NCBI RefSeq assembly: GCF_036588685.1
Contig: NC_086386.1
Span: 72,724,682-72,788,681 of the forward strand
Source of the DNA: Mytilus trossulus
Lineage: Eukaryota; Mollusca; Bivalvia; Mytilida; Mytilidae
Reading direction: 5' to 3'
Length of the DNA: 64,000 nucleotides
In this document: positions 23,790 to 37,600 of the stretch, one piece after another
Numbering within the stretch: position 1 is the stretch's first letter
Layout: each line of letters starts with the position of its first letter
The notes under the pieces: generated by a model
What the model saw: the letters and a program-made list of their open reading frames with translations, nothing else
Told to the model about the DNA's origin: nothing
Databases searched by the model: none
Program-made: the position numbers and the translations under genes

Positions 23790-24860
23790 TTTATATATGT
23801 GTTGTCAACAAAAACCTAAACTGGAAACTAACATTAAAAGAGGGACGAAAGTTACCAAAGGGACAGTCAAACTCGTAAATCTAAAACAAACTGACAACGT
23901 CGTGGCTAAAAATGAAAAAGACAAACAGAAAATCAATAGTAAACATGACACAACATGGAAAACTAAAGAATAAACAACACGAACCCCACCAAAAACCAGG
24001 GGTGATCTCAGGTGCTCCGGAAGGGTTAGCAGATCCTGCTCCGCATGCGGCATCCGTCGTGTTGCTTATGTGGTTACAAATCCGGTAAATTGTCTTATTC
24101 GGTAGGTCAAATTCATGAAAGGGAAGGGGATTGCAGTTACGACGTAAGGAACATATCCAATATCATTTGTGAAACGGTTATTCCATAATGGTCAACCAAC
24201 TCGTGATGGCGTCCGTAAAATTTACGAAGGGATGATTTCAACTTCACCATTTGGAACTCTTAACTTAATAGCTTCTTTGTGAGTAGTAACCCTCTATCAA
24301 GAAAATAATGATAGGAAATGCAAGCCGGGAATATCGTATCAATTGGGAGATATATACCTTGTATGCAGGGGCTGCTGGAATTTTGCTACTTAGAAATGGA
24401 AAGTTCACAATTGGAAAGCTGAAATAATCTCTTTTGTCGTAAAGTTTTTTCTTCAACCGACTCTCACTGTCAATTTCTAGATGTTAGTCAAGATATGAAA
24501 CCGACTTAACTGTATCTGTAGTATCCTTTATCTCCAATTCGATGGGATAGATGCGATCCACATAGTCACCAAATTTTGAATTGTTTAATAAAAGAACGTC
24601 ATCTATATAGCGGAAAGTAGAGTTAAAGGATATTGCCAACTTCTTATCTTTCTTCCTAAGAAGTTCCTGCATGAAGTCAGCCTCATAATAATAAAAAAAC
24701 AAGTCAGCAAGTAGAGGGGCACAGTTTGTTCCCATTGGGATGCCGACAGTCTGTTGAAAAACACGCCCTCCGAACGTAACAAATATGTTGTCAATCAAAA
24801 AATCAAGCATCTTGGTAATATCGGTTTCAGAGATTTTTTGTTTGAATCAGAATAATTCTT
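23790..24860 (-). mobile_element. Penelope-like element, family A, 5'-truncated copy
   Basis: On the minus strand an RT 3' half (24860 to about 24170) is followed by a non-coding tail (to about 23790). The tail has the landmarks GGAGCACCTGAGATCACCCC, GGGGTTCGTGTTG and CTTTCGTCCCTC. The tail alone recurs at 13.8, 14.6, 36.9, 37.7, 39.5, 46.7 and 50.1 kb. No GIY-YIG endonuclease is seen between the RT thumb and the tail. Confidence 0.8.
24170..24858 (-). pseudogene. PLE family A reverse transcriptase fragment
   Basis: The frame reads ISETDITKMLDFLIDNIFV, then VGIPMGTNCAPLLADLF and the catalytic FRYIDDVLLLNN, the hallmark motifs of a Penelope-like RT palm. An in-frame TAA at 24484-24486 follows VSYLD. 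Similarity continues in the same frame as HLEIDSESRLKKKLYDKRDY and FSFPIVNFPFL. A frameshift near 24.31 kb and further stops follow before the thumb region, which can still be recognised from the FRKFYGRHHEL-type sequence. The fingers domain is absent. Not functional. Confidence 0.8.
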
Positions 24861-24937
24861 TACAAAGTAGGATTTATCCCTCCCTAAGACAAGATACTTT
24901 TAAGTCAGGGGTAATTCCAAATATATGTGTAATTCAG

Positions 24938-25055
24938 GTCTCAGAAAGGGTATATACTGTGACATTACTTGCTTAGGGCTTATATCCCTTCGCCTTCGGC
25001 TCAGGGGATATAAACTCTAAACCGGGAATGTCACAGTATATACCCTGTCTGAGAC
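24938..25055. repeat. Fold-back hairpin upstream of the PLE-A relic
   Basis: GTCTCAGAAAGGGTATATAC...GTGACATT pairs with AATGTCAC...GTATATACCCTGTCTGAGAC. The loop is about 60 bp and relatively GC-rich (CCTTCGCCTTCGGC). Confidence 0.7.
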
Positions 25056-26164
25056 TTCAATAACATATAATACTAATTGTTTATATATGTTTGTTTAAAT
25101 CAGCAGTATTGCCTGTGTACATAGTGTCCCTTCAAGACTGAATATGTATCTACTATAAATTGAATGCCGTCAATCATTTGTTACGTTTTTCTAAAGATGT
25201 TTTGATGAAGAAAATCCATTTTAATTCATTTTTTTCTCCATCATTTTCATAATTTTCATCTATAAACAAACTTTTGAAATTGTAGTGGCATGGTTGGTCA
25301 ACTGATAAGTTGTATGGCTGATTACAGGTAAATCAGTAATTTCTTTTTAACAGTTGTATGTATTCTGGGGTGATGAATACCTAAATGTTATGGGGAACAT
25401 CCTGTACATGCGTAACACTTAATATATAGTCAAACAGATGACATTACCATTACGCAATTTTTTCTTCTGTTAATGAAATATTTGTATATCATCATAATTG
25501 GCTATTTTATAAACCACATTTTTGTACAATAATGATTTACCATGATATTAACATTAAATATTATGAATGTAGAATAAATTTATATTATAAGATTTAGGAA
25601 TCAAAATTTATAATTTCTTAAAAACCCTCATTCAAATTGTTTAATATCAACCATATTTAAATTCTTGTATACATTAGATTTCATAGCCATATTTGCATTT
25701 GTAAGATATTAAGATATCCAAATTTTAAATTATTTTACACGCCCAATTTTCATGTTTGTTGTAAGAAGTGTAACTTGAAACAACAGTAAATTATCGAAAG
25801 ATAAATAAATATTAAATTAATATCATGAATATTGGTCATAATTTGTAAAACTCAAAACTGTCAAGTAAATTTAAGACACAATGCAAAATTTTCAGAATAT
25901 GTCAAGCCATACTGAGAAAAATAAGAATGTCGACATTATGTCGAGAAACTTCAAGACAGTATTGAAATGTCAAGAATTTGTCAAGAAAAGAGTAGGTCAG
26001 GTGGGGACCGATTTTGACTTCAAATTTCAGGTTCATCTCATGCAAGCTCTTTATTTGAATCAATTAGTTTATGTTAGAGATTTTAATTGATTTAATATTT
26101 AAAACGATTTGATTCAAGCTAAAATATGAAAAATCTACCAAATATGCCAAAAACTGTCACTTTC
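25056..26164. other. AT-rich stretch with GTCAAG/GTCGA words
   Basis: Words such as ATGTCAAG and ATGTCGAGAA recur at 25.9-26.0 kb and again at 26.49-26.6 kb, on both sides of the fold-back. No gene recognised. Confidence 0.35.
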
Positions 26165-26313
26165 AGATGGTTTTTGTCAAAAATAAAAGTGGCCGCATCC
26201 GTGTTCATCTTCAACCTTTATATATGTTATGTATTATCATAAAATAGAACTTAAATTTCAATATTGAGGATGTACACGAATGCGGCCACTTTCGTTTTAC
26301 ACGAAAACCGTCT
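26165..26313. repeat. Fold-back element with AGTGGCCGCAT arms
   Basis: The left arm contains AAAAGTGGCCGCATCCGTGT. The right arm contains ACACGAATGCGGCCACTTTC. Arms are about 50 bp with a loop of about 48 bp. Confidence 0.7.
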
Positions 26314-26319
26314 AAATTT

Positions 26320-28021
26320 TAACTAAAATGCTTATATTGTGAAGAATTCAGTAATTTAGCATGACTTAATGGTGCTAGTACCCATTATATGTGCATTGTA
26401 TTGTCAAAAACATCCCATATTTATGTTTATATGTTGGGGCCAAAAAGGGGTCTTACTAGACTTACTCCTTTTTAGACCATATTCAGAATGTCGAGAATAT
26501 GTCGAAAAAATTTCATACAAATTTGATATAAATGAGAATTCGTCAAAAATAAGACACAAGTCATACTTTTGGAGAATGTCAAGTAAAAAGTCATGCAAAT
26601 CAAGACAAAAACTGGTCTTTTCAGACTTTTACACTTTTGTAGTATAATTAACTCAAGTACTTTTAACGCTATTCGCTTTCCATCAAATATGTATTTTTGA
26701 GAAGCTGTCCAAAGGATTGAGTATGCAGTTGATGTGTACATGTTTATTAAAACTACTGGTCAATCTGTGATAAAAAGAAATGGTTCAATGATCTTACAGG
26801 ACCCAATTAGTTCAATTAAATTGCCTGAATAAGTGTAAATTCAATAATGACTTATGGCTATGTTTCTTTCAACTTAAAGTTCTGTATTAAAAGTTTTCCA
26901 CTGACTGTCCGTTTAAATTAATCAAAAAGGTCCTTTAAGAAATATGCTTACGCTCAGGATAAAATTCGAATATCACGGTCCAGGCCATGTGTAAATTTCC
27001 AACAATCTATGGCTTCAATGAATTATTTCGATTCTATACGGTCATTAAAAAACTGAAGCGAGGGTTTTTATGCTGTACGTTTGGCTGCTCTTTCTTACTC
27101 CCTTTTAGATAAAGCTCAATTATCTTTATAAATATGTAGCTTGCGTAGGATATTTCGTAATTAACTGCTTTTTATTATTTTTAAAATCTCAAATTTTAAA
27201 TAATGCAATTTTTAATTTACATGTTTGTCTTGTAAGCTTTCATCAAATCCAAAGTTGACATTTTGTAACTAAGGAGAGGCCATGTTCATTTACCGAAATG
27301 AGTAAATATGGGAAAAATGCAATAGAATAGAAAATAAAACAAAACCTACCTCAAAAATCAGTTTTAAAACAATATCATACGAATACCGATGGTTCACGTA
27401 ATAGAAAACTTTCAACGTTAGCAGTTTCATTTGTATGATGTCATCTTTTGAAATGACTTAATTGCGCAAAAAGATTAATAGACTTTCGCGGAATTTTATT
27501 AAATTAATATTTTGTCGATTTATCCGAGCTCTTGTGCATTACTTCTTTTTATTATGCAAACGAATAAGAATACAACTTATTTTGTCTTGTTTAATTATAC
27601 TTTTTAAAGCAATATATAGATTCCAATATATGTAAATTTACGTTGGCAGTACATTGTAACAGCAATTATTATGCATATCTCTGAGTCTGCGCTAAGTATA
27701 TTTTGTCTAGTATTTTATCACAGTGTTGTTTACAAAGCTAAAGAAGCACGTCATATTAGAATTGTCGGTTATCATAAATATCATATTACACTGGGATATA
27801 GTTTTACTTAAATAGTGTTATTTTTTCCAAAACGAATATGAGAAATGAAAAATATTGAAAAGCGAAATATCAAATTGTAATGATAGGAACATAAGAGATC
27901 GTAACTATGGACATATTCACCAAATAAATGCCAAGTATTACAAGTGCCAATAAAAAACGACAAATTACAATAACATATATATATAAATGTTCATTTGCAA
28001 ACTGTATTAATTTTTTTTGTG
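26320..28021. other. AT-rich stretch containing the 3' UTR of the Ig receptor gene
   Basis: Just downstream (minus strand) of the receptor stop codon. AATAAA words on the minus strand occur near 27.50 and 27.55 kb and could be the poly(A) signals. No other gene seen. Confidence 0.4.
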
Positions 28022-28659
28022 TCAGTCCAGAGAAATATTGTCAGAAATTAGATTACACTTTTGCGTTACATTTGTAATAGTTTGGTCTGGTTGGTTTGTA
28101 TCTTTGTTATCGGAATTTGAATGGCAGACAAATTTACATACATCGGCGCGTTTCAAATCATCACTTGTGCAATCGCTATTACTTAATATCCTGTTATCTG
28201 ATACAAGACGTATTGGTGTTCTGCTTTTTCCAGTTCTACGACTGGTGTCGTTATATACATCCTCTTTATTTTGTACATTGATTTGTTCATAATCTTGTTT
28301 TTCAGTATAAATAACAGGTACAAGTGAATGATACGGATGAAGATATTCTGAATCATCATACTGAATAAAGTGATCATCGGACTGATCTGAACGGTTGGTT
28401 CGTTCCGATCCAATTGACACATCGATAGCTTGGTCATGCATTAAATCTTCTAACTGATGGTCGTCAATTATATTGTACACGTGCTGGTTGTCGTTCAGTT
28501 CTATAATTTCGGATGCAACACTATGAATTCCTGTACTACTGCTGATATAACGCGATTTTCTATATTTATATAGCAAAACACACAGTAAACCTATTAATAT
28601 AGCACTAAGTATAGACACTGAAATCAGACTATGTTCAATCCATTGTCCACTCCTGTGAC
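28022..28659 (-). CDS. Receptor exon 4: membrane segment and cytoplasmic tail
   Basis: The acceptor TTTGTTGTAG at 28661-28660 gives a phase-1 start. The exon reads HRSGQWIEH, then a hydrophobic span SLISVSILSAILIGLLCVLL, then a basic stop-transfer patch and a long acidic/polar tail with ten tyrosines after the membrane segment counting Y160. Three YxxI/L motifs are present. It ends ISLD before TGA. The 211-residue tail exon is large for a single-Ig receptor, suggesting that much of the function is intracellular signalling or trafficking. No enzyme domain or TIR/death fold is visible. Confidence 0.8.
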
Positions 28660-31600
28660 CTACAACAAATAAATGTATTTCTAATGTACTTTGTTGATAT
28701 ATGTCTAAACAATATGAGCAATATGAATCTTGAATATGAATATGAAAAAGTAAATGCAATACGTCGCGAAAATTATGGGAAAAAAAGTAAAATAAGAAAA
28801 ATGCAAACTCCAAACAGAATAAAAAGAGAGAACTTTATCTACAATGTAATTGCAAAATCAAAAGTTCAAACACATCAAACGTATACAAAACAGCAGTCAT
28901 ACGTAGTGAAGATATTTCCTTATGTCGAAAATAACTAAAGCTGGCTGTATAAGCTTACTTAGTTCCTCAGTTAAATGACACATGTACTTATAGCATGTAA
29001 TTACTTTATAATGACAACAATGTGTTAGCAACTAAAACAAACAAACAAAATTGATAAAAAAGTCAAAAATGTTCATAATTATACGTTAATCATTTAAGAA
29101 TGTTCTCATGACCAATCGATTTGTCGTTACTTCTTTAATCATATAATAGGTTGTATTTGTTTAATTTGTTCATCAAATTCTGTCTAAATATATCTGTCTG
29201 TATGTGCTTGTCCCAAGTCATGAGCCTGTAATTCAGTGGTTGTCGTTTGTTTATGTGTTACATATTTGTTTTTCGTTCATTTTTCTACATAAATAAGGCC
29301 GTTAGTTAGTTTTCTCGTTTGAATTGTTTTACATTGTCTTATCTGGGCTTTTTATAGCTGACTATGCGGTATTGGCTTTGCTCATTGTTGAAGGCCGTAC
29401 GGTACCTATAGCTGTTAATGTTTATGTCATTTGTTTTTTTGTGGATAGTTGTTTCATTGCCAATCATATCACATCTTCTTTTTTATACTGTCGGTTCTTA
29501 TGATTTTTTTCCTAAATAATCCTTGTATCTTAGAGTATTTTGCTGTCAATTTAAAAAGCTTGTATCTCAAAAACAAAAACGGTTTATCGTGTCTTCCTTG
29601 TGAATATGCAGAAGCAGAACTGAACATTGAATATAAAAAAGAAGATGGGGTATGATTGCCGATAAAAAAAAAATCGCCACATGAGAAGTCTAAAAAAATA
29701 TATGTCTCTGGATACCTCAATTACAATAATTCCATGCTGAAAGGAAATGTATTGTGCGCATCTCACACAAAACAATGAATAAAAGAAGAACAAATAAATT
29801 GAATGCATACATAGAAACTTACAATTAGAAACATCATCAGGATTTGTGGTATATTTTCCTAAACGTACAAAATAAACATAATCATTATTTCAATTGTTTG
29901 TCTTATTAATGATAATGTAATTGTTATCTAAGAGAAAACGTCAATGCTATCGTGTTGATGCAGTCCTTGTTAGTTGAAATATACTAAACATCAGCATTTT
30001 AGAAATATATCTTAGTGTCCCTGATCAATTTGTCCATGAGAAAGAGTAAAACATTATTCTCTTTCGTGATATACGGTCGTTTGATGGCCTATACATAAAA
30101 AAGAAGATGCGGATGGTTGCCAATAATACATCTCTCCACAAAAGACCAAACTGGCTTACAAATTAACAACCATAGGTCTTCGTACGGCATGTAACATTAA
30201 GAAAAGCCCATACCGCATAGATAGCTATACAATGCCCCGAAATGAAAATGTAAAACAATTAAAAAAACGAGAAAGCTAACGGCTGATTTATGTACAAAAA
30301 CGGAACGAAAAACAAATATTTAACATATAAACAAACGACAATAAATGAATTACATAGGGAGCTTGAGCATGTTACTGGGATTTCAACCCTTACCTGAACT
30401 TGGAACAGTGGTGTAACAGTCCAACATAAAAACGAAATTTAAAATCAGATGAAAATAAATAAACTCATCATAGATAACCAGTATTTAATTTTGTACTTAC
30501 GACAGACGCCCGTCAACACAAGACTCATCGATGACGCTCGAATCCAAAAAAGTTAAAAAGGTCAAATAAAGTACGAAATTGAAGAGCAATGAGTTCATAA
30601 AAGTTTTGCCAAGTTCAGCTAAGGTTATCTAGAAAAAAAAGCCTTAGTATTTTAAAATTTCAAACGTTTTTTAAACACTCAATTTAGAAATATGATCACA
30701 TATATCAATGATAATCCATATCAGCAAATATTTATGTTCATCCTTAATTTGTTAGGCACTGAAATTAAGATCTTTGCGTTTAATGCATTCAGTTGTTTTC
30801 TTGTTGTTCTAATTAGATGATAATATTTTTGAACAACAGAAATAGAATAAAATTGAGAACGGAAATGGGTAATGGGTCAAAGAGACAACAACCCGACCAT
30901 AAAACAGACACAAGCAGAAGGTCACCAAAAATTATTCAATGCAGCGCGCACCCACACCCGGAGGCTTCCTTTAGCTAGCCCCTAAACACATATATATATA
31001 CTAGTTCAGTGATAATGAAAGCCATACTAAACTCTTAAGTATACACAAGAAACTAAAATCAAAAATAACACGAGACTAGCAAAGGCCAGAGGCTCCTGAT
31101 TTGAGACAGGTGCAAAAATACAGCTGGGTCACACATGTTAATGAAATATCAACCCTCCCCTATATATGCTATACCTCTAACCAATGTAGAAAAGTCAAAT
31201 TATAACAATACGCACATTAATGACATGCCAGCTCCAGACATCGATAAAACTGATTAAAAGTTCATGTCTTCATCATATGAATATGTCTTGTATGAAGATT
31301 GTTTAGTTTGAAACAAATAATTATTGTAAAATATATAAAATGATAAATGATATTGCGATTAAACAGTGGAAAATAATTAAAGATTAAGTGTTTTTATACT
31401 TCATTTCCTAAAACAATAATTGTGTCAAAACATTTAAAATAATCGCACATGCAGTATAGAATACGTCATGAAAATTAAATGATTTGTGTCAAAACCGTAA
31501 GAGACAATAACCGCAAATTTAGTACAAACTGTAAAATTTGAAAAGCATTTTATCAGCCAAATTACCTAAAACTTTATATACAGATTAAGTAGTAGTGATA

Positions 31601-34600
31601 CATGACAGTTCTTGTCCACTCGTTTTTGGGGCGATTTGTTATTTGATTTTGCCATGTGATTATGGACTTTCCAAATTGATTTTCCTCTGAGTTCAGTATT
31701 TTTGTGATTTTACTTTATACACTGATTATGTGTCAAATGATCTTATTTCAAATGGATGTGTTAAGCATGAAATGTAACAACAACAAAACAACTAAACAAA
31801 TACAACCTTAAAAATCATTAGCTAAGCATATGTTGAAATTATCCAATTGTTTTATGAATGTTAGTGCACATATCTGTTGCTATTAGAATATGAGTTCTTT
31901 GTATTTCAATACTTGTGCAATTACATCATTATTTCTATTAAAAACTTACAATAATTTCAAAATTTACAATTACTGCCTACCTGTCCATGTAGTTTCCACT
32001 GTTGTTTTCTTGACATTTACTGAATAAAAAACACTAGTAAACAAAACAGTAATAGGCAGAATGTAACCAACATATGTTGTTTAGCAATTGGTGTCTACAT
32101 GTATCTTAGGGAAGGGAAGAAACTTAGCTGGAAAATTGACGATGTCTAAAGCTTATCTTTACACCAGGTCCTCTACTCCTTGAAATAATGTTCCATAGTC
32201 TATGTTATAGTTCAATGTTGGAGTTTTACAAATTTATTTTCATAGCCATGCATATTTTGTGTTGTTCAAGGAAATGTACATGACAAGTATAATTCTGTAA
32301 TTTTACAAACTCTGAAGGGTGCACGAGGTTGTGGTTGGGTAAATTGTAACATACATGTAGTAATGATAAATGGGACACTGGAAGTCCATAATCATAATCA
32401 AATGGGATGACTACGACCCTACCACAACAGACAATTTGGGTTAAATAAGTTACTTGTTTGTACCAATACTCTATCAAGCAAATCATGATTCATGAGGGAA
32501 ACAGAAGCCTGTGTATATTTTACCAACTTGTAGACGTATACTCATTTTAACGATAACACACAGATGTTAAGTTCAGGATAGGGAACATGAATTAATCTCT
32601 TATGTCTTAATGATCAGTTTGTAATTTATTCTATATTCATCAATGAAGATATAAGACTGACTTTTTAATTACCATTGATGATATATCTTTAAAACTGTCC
32701 GAATAACATGTAATAGAACTAAAACAACTTATACAGACAGTTCAAGAACAATTCTACCATATAACAGTTCTAGGAAACAGCTATATGTAGAACTGTACCA
32801 AACATGTTAACTTAGAACTTTCAGTTTCAATTCTAGGCTCAAACTATCAAAATCATTACTACGATACAACAGTTATGCATTGCGGAAATTGTAACAGCTC
32901 TCTTATTATAATTTAGAATTCAGACAGTCAGCTTGAATATCTCTGTAAGTCTTTAAATAATAAAATCAATAAAAGTATTACATGTATGTGTATGTTTAAT
33001 TCTTGATATTTCACACAGTCAGGCTATTTATTTTAATTTGTTATTTTCATAATATATTAATTTAGAAAAACAATCAATACAGTTTTGCACATATTGTTTG
33101 CTTTTCAGTGCGACTCAAGGATCTATGTTGAAGGCTATGTTTTAACCTATAATGGTTCATAGTTTAGCTCACCTGGCCGTATGAGCTTTTCTCGTCACGT
33201 TTTGTATGTCATATCATTGTCTTCAACAAGGAACCGTTCGTTTGTCCGTTCGTTCTCTGTCCCACTTCAGGTTCTTTTTATTTCTTCTAAAAGACAAGTT
33301 TTGTCGTCACGGATTAATTATTTGACCTTGTTCTCTTGGTTTGTTTTTCATCTTATTTGATATGTTTGTCATTAGGGAAATATTATGTTGACCTTCATAA
33401 TTGATCTTTCATAGTCACATAACAAATTTGAAACAAGTTTTAATTCTTAGACTTGGAACAGGTGGACTCATTATGAATTATTGTATATTAAACAGTATTT
33501 TGACTATTTACTTACTTTTGATTTAAGAAATGCTCGTATGGTTCAAAGCATTTTTGATATTGTCATGTGTAGGTCTTTCTTATGTCTCTTCGTATCCAAA
33601 CTTAAGTTTCTAGCTAATTTGTATAAACACTTTAAGCTTCAGATAAAACATAATTGTCAATTATGTCTGTATTTCTACTCTGTTTGCCTAGACAGTGTTG
33701 TTTATAAGCAATATTAGTGTATGAAAATCGTGGTACTAAAAACAAATAAACTATTGTTAACCTACCATCAGTTACTAATGAATCATTATTGTTTGAATCA
33801 GTCTTTCGCACAATTGGTTCACCTACATTGAAAGGTACATAATTAGAACACTAAACTGTGAACATGTAAAAGATTGTGCATACAGTGATGATAAATATTA
33901 AATTGATTGATTTGACATCTCCCCCACTTTGGTTTGAAAAATAAATGAAATCAGTTGGTTTAGTTCTCAAATAAAATGTGTGGTTTAAAAAAAAAGAAAT
34001 AATACGAAATTATTCGAATAACATCTGAAAAGAACATATCATTCTCCTCGTCTTATCTGCTAAGACCATGACCGTAATGACTTCTTTTATGATCAAAAAC
34101 AAAATACCGATATGTTTCTTTTAATTTATAAACGCACATCTTTAGAGATTTTTTCTCAGATTTTTTTTATCGGCAATAACAATCAAAACCAAGGAGTAAC
34201 TAAAGACTAAAAAAATAAAGAATTTATCGTTTGCATTTTTTTCTATTCTCAAACATAGCCACACCCCTTTTATTATACCAACTCGTGATTCAAAAAAATT
34301 CATCGCTTAATGTCTGTGTCAAATAATGACTGTCGTAAACACTTCCTAACATCGAATTTCAGCACAAGCAGTTTCATACTGATTGACGTCTGTTGCTCAT
34401 TCACCTCACATTCTATATTCTTTGCATAGCTATATCAGAATCTTAGTGATTCAAAAAGAGCAATCAAATGAAACAAACTTTATTATATGTTCACGATGAC
34501 AAGATATTTTAGTTTGTAACTTTGGTTTGTTTTCTCTAAATCGATTTATGATTTTTGAACAGCAGTATTTTAATGTTGCTTTATTTATATAAATGTCGTT

Positions 34601-37600
34601 GGAAATGCATTTATACCATATTTGGTCATCATTTATTTATGTGCAAATCGGGTTTTGTTTTATTTTAATTGATAAAAAGGTTATTAAAAAAAAGACCCCC
34701 AAAAGTCAAATACGACAAAGAATTTTTGTTTGAATTTGTATGGTTCACCAAAGAAATTACTTTAAATTGTATAGCAATCATAACTAATAAAGAAAGCTTG
34801 TAAGATTTGTTTTGTTGTATAAAGATCGATATACTTGAATATGCTAGCAATATATCAGTATAATTAACTAATTACCAGAAAAGAGTATTCGGGAAGCCAA
34901 ACATGTTAAAAGACAAATGCATGACATGCAAGAACACACCTAATTGGCTGTAACAAAACTTTATCTGTTTTTCAAAGAATGTCCAACTTAAAGTTCATTC
35001 TTATTATTTAAGTTTAAAATATATATAACTGTATTGCTATGGCAAAGGCTTTTTAAGATACTTGAATAATAAGTGCTTGTGCTCCTAGTGTAACTTGCTC
35101 CGATCGCACTGACATGTAAGCCAGTCAATGCGAAAAGGTACAAAAATGAAAAAAAAACAAAATCTAAAAAGTGTGTATAATTGTTGGTAGCAGATCTTTA
35201 AAACACAGTAATGTTACTCATACCATAAAGCTGTTTATAAGCTATATGTACATTCGAGTGCTGACATCCTCCTTGTTTTATAAACAGTTTGCTGAATAAT
35301 TTCATATATTTCAAATCATATTCCATACAAAAGTAGAAGGTTTGGTGTGATTGCCATTGAGACAACTCTCCACAAGAGACAAAATGACACAGAAATATAC
35401 AACAATAATTCACCGTATAGCCTTCAACAATAAGCATAGCCCAAACCGCATAGTTAGCTAAAATTGTATAGTTTAAGCCTCTTAATTTGGCATTAAATGG
35501 TGTTAACTCCGGTTACAGTGAGGATAAGGCTTTTGCTAACAATGGCAATATCAAAGCGAGCAATGGTTCGAGTCCTGTTCAGTAAAGTGTTGTTCCATTG
35601 ATATTTCTACGTCTTTCTCATTTTAAATGGCAAATTCTTGGCATAATTGACAATTAACATTAATGTAAATTTTGGCGGAAAAATCGTTTGTAAAAATATT
35701 CTAATTAACTTTAACAACGCGTCCTGTAAGGTTTATAAACAAGACTTTTTGTACCTTTTGACATGGACTTCTCATATGGTATTTCCTTGAAACTTATAAT
35801 CGGGCAAAAATCGTAATTTGGCATACAAAACCATTTTAGAATGAACATCAAAACACGGACAATGATTAGTGTTCTAATTGAAAGTTAGTGTGACCACACC
35901 TGCATGGTAAAATACCTTATCCAAATATTTTCCCTAACACAGATGGACAAATGTATACAGCAAACATAATGATCCCTATTTATATATTCCGGCATGCAAA
36001 TATGTGAGCAGTTTCATATGTCTGTTTTACACGTTCAATGATACTACGAAACAGTCATTCTAAGTTGATGTGTCTCTGATTTTACAATTTGAAAAGTCGA
36101 GGAAAGTAAAATGAAAACACACTATTGTTAATTATGTTTAAAATTGAGAAAGGAAATGGTGAATGTGCCAAAGCGACAACAACCTTTTCTTTATTCATTC
36201 ATGTACATATATTTCTTAAACATATTTAAAATATGCAGTGCTTCTTGAGTAACATATTTACCAAAGGTACCAGGCTTATAATTTAGTAAATAAATGTATT
36301 TGATTTGATTCTACGTTGTAATTCGTTATTATTTTATGACAACAATAAAAATGGTACATTTGGACGGTATCCCCTGTATATCAGTCCTGTGTATGACTAA
36401 TTTTCAAAATATTCCTAAAAATCTGTATCTACATGTATCTTTCTATCCATATGAAAATGATTTTATCAATATATGAATTCGTTTCCGTATTCATATTCCG
36501 AATTCTGTCTCTTTTAAGATTGAAACACATCCTTCTTCATATGGTTTATTTTTAAATGCATCTATTTTAATTACTCGGTACCAATTAGTTGAATGTATAG
36601 TTAACTAAAATGGTAAATTTATACAAACCACATAGTAAATTTAAAAACAAATATGTTTTAACTTCTTTTTCATACATCATGTACATCCTAGATAAGTATT
36701 TGTTTTCATTATCATGGAACCAAATGGCGAAGTTGAAATCATCTTTTCGTAAATTTTACGAACGCCATCACGAGTTTTTTTACCGTAATATAATAACCGT
36801 TTTACAATGATATCCAATATGTTTCTTTCGTCATAACTACAATCCCCTTCCCTTTCATAAATGTGACCTACCGAATTAGACTATTTACCGGATATGTGAT
36901 CGCTTCAGCAACACGACGGTTGCCACATTTGGAGCAGGATCTGCTTACCCTCTCGGAGCACATGAGATCATCTCTAGTTTTTGATGGGGTTCGTGTTTTG
37001 TTTTTTTTAGTTTTCTATGTTGTGTCGTATGCACTATTGTTTGTCTGTTTGTCCTTTTCATTTTAGCCATGGCGTTGTCAGTTCATTTCCAATTTATGAG
37101 TTTGACTCTCCCTCTGGTATCTTTCATCTCTCTTTTATCTCTGATGTTGCTAATGACCTCATGATGAGTTTGTTTATTCTGTATTTTATATCTAAAGGTG
37201 TGATAGGAGTCGATACAATTATATTGTATAATTCATATTCTTGATTTTTTTCTCGAGTATCAATAAAATGTAGTTGAAACATATTAAATGAATGACAAAT
37301 TATATGTACGATACTTACTTTTCAATGTCACTGTATATTTTTGATTAATCACAGGAGGAACAGGTAGACACGTATATTTCCCTTCGTCATCAATACTTGT
37401 ATTCTTAATTCGAAGATTCATTTTTTCTGTTATTTCGTATCTTAAAGAATTGTTACTCATTTTATTAAGTTTATTTCCAGTCCAAATAATATTATTTTCA
37501 AAGAACCAGGAGATCGCACGATAAGAGGTAATATTGACATTACAATATAAAAGGACGTCTTCTCCAGGTACGTATTTCTGTATTTCAGTAACAGTAAGGT

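Noticed and set aside
28660-28813. Extension of the membrane exon upstream to about residue 263 counted from the stop
   Set aside because: The acceptor TTTGTTGTAG at 28661-28660 matches the phase of the stalk exon, and the upstream part is intron-like AT-rich sequence.
32226-32486. Minus-strand frame with KLQNYTCHVHF, resembling the end of an Ig domain within the receptor gene
   Set aside because: It has no matching upstream Cys and Trp and no D-x-G-x-Y-x-C, and flanking splice sites giving phase 1 were not found.
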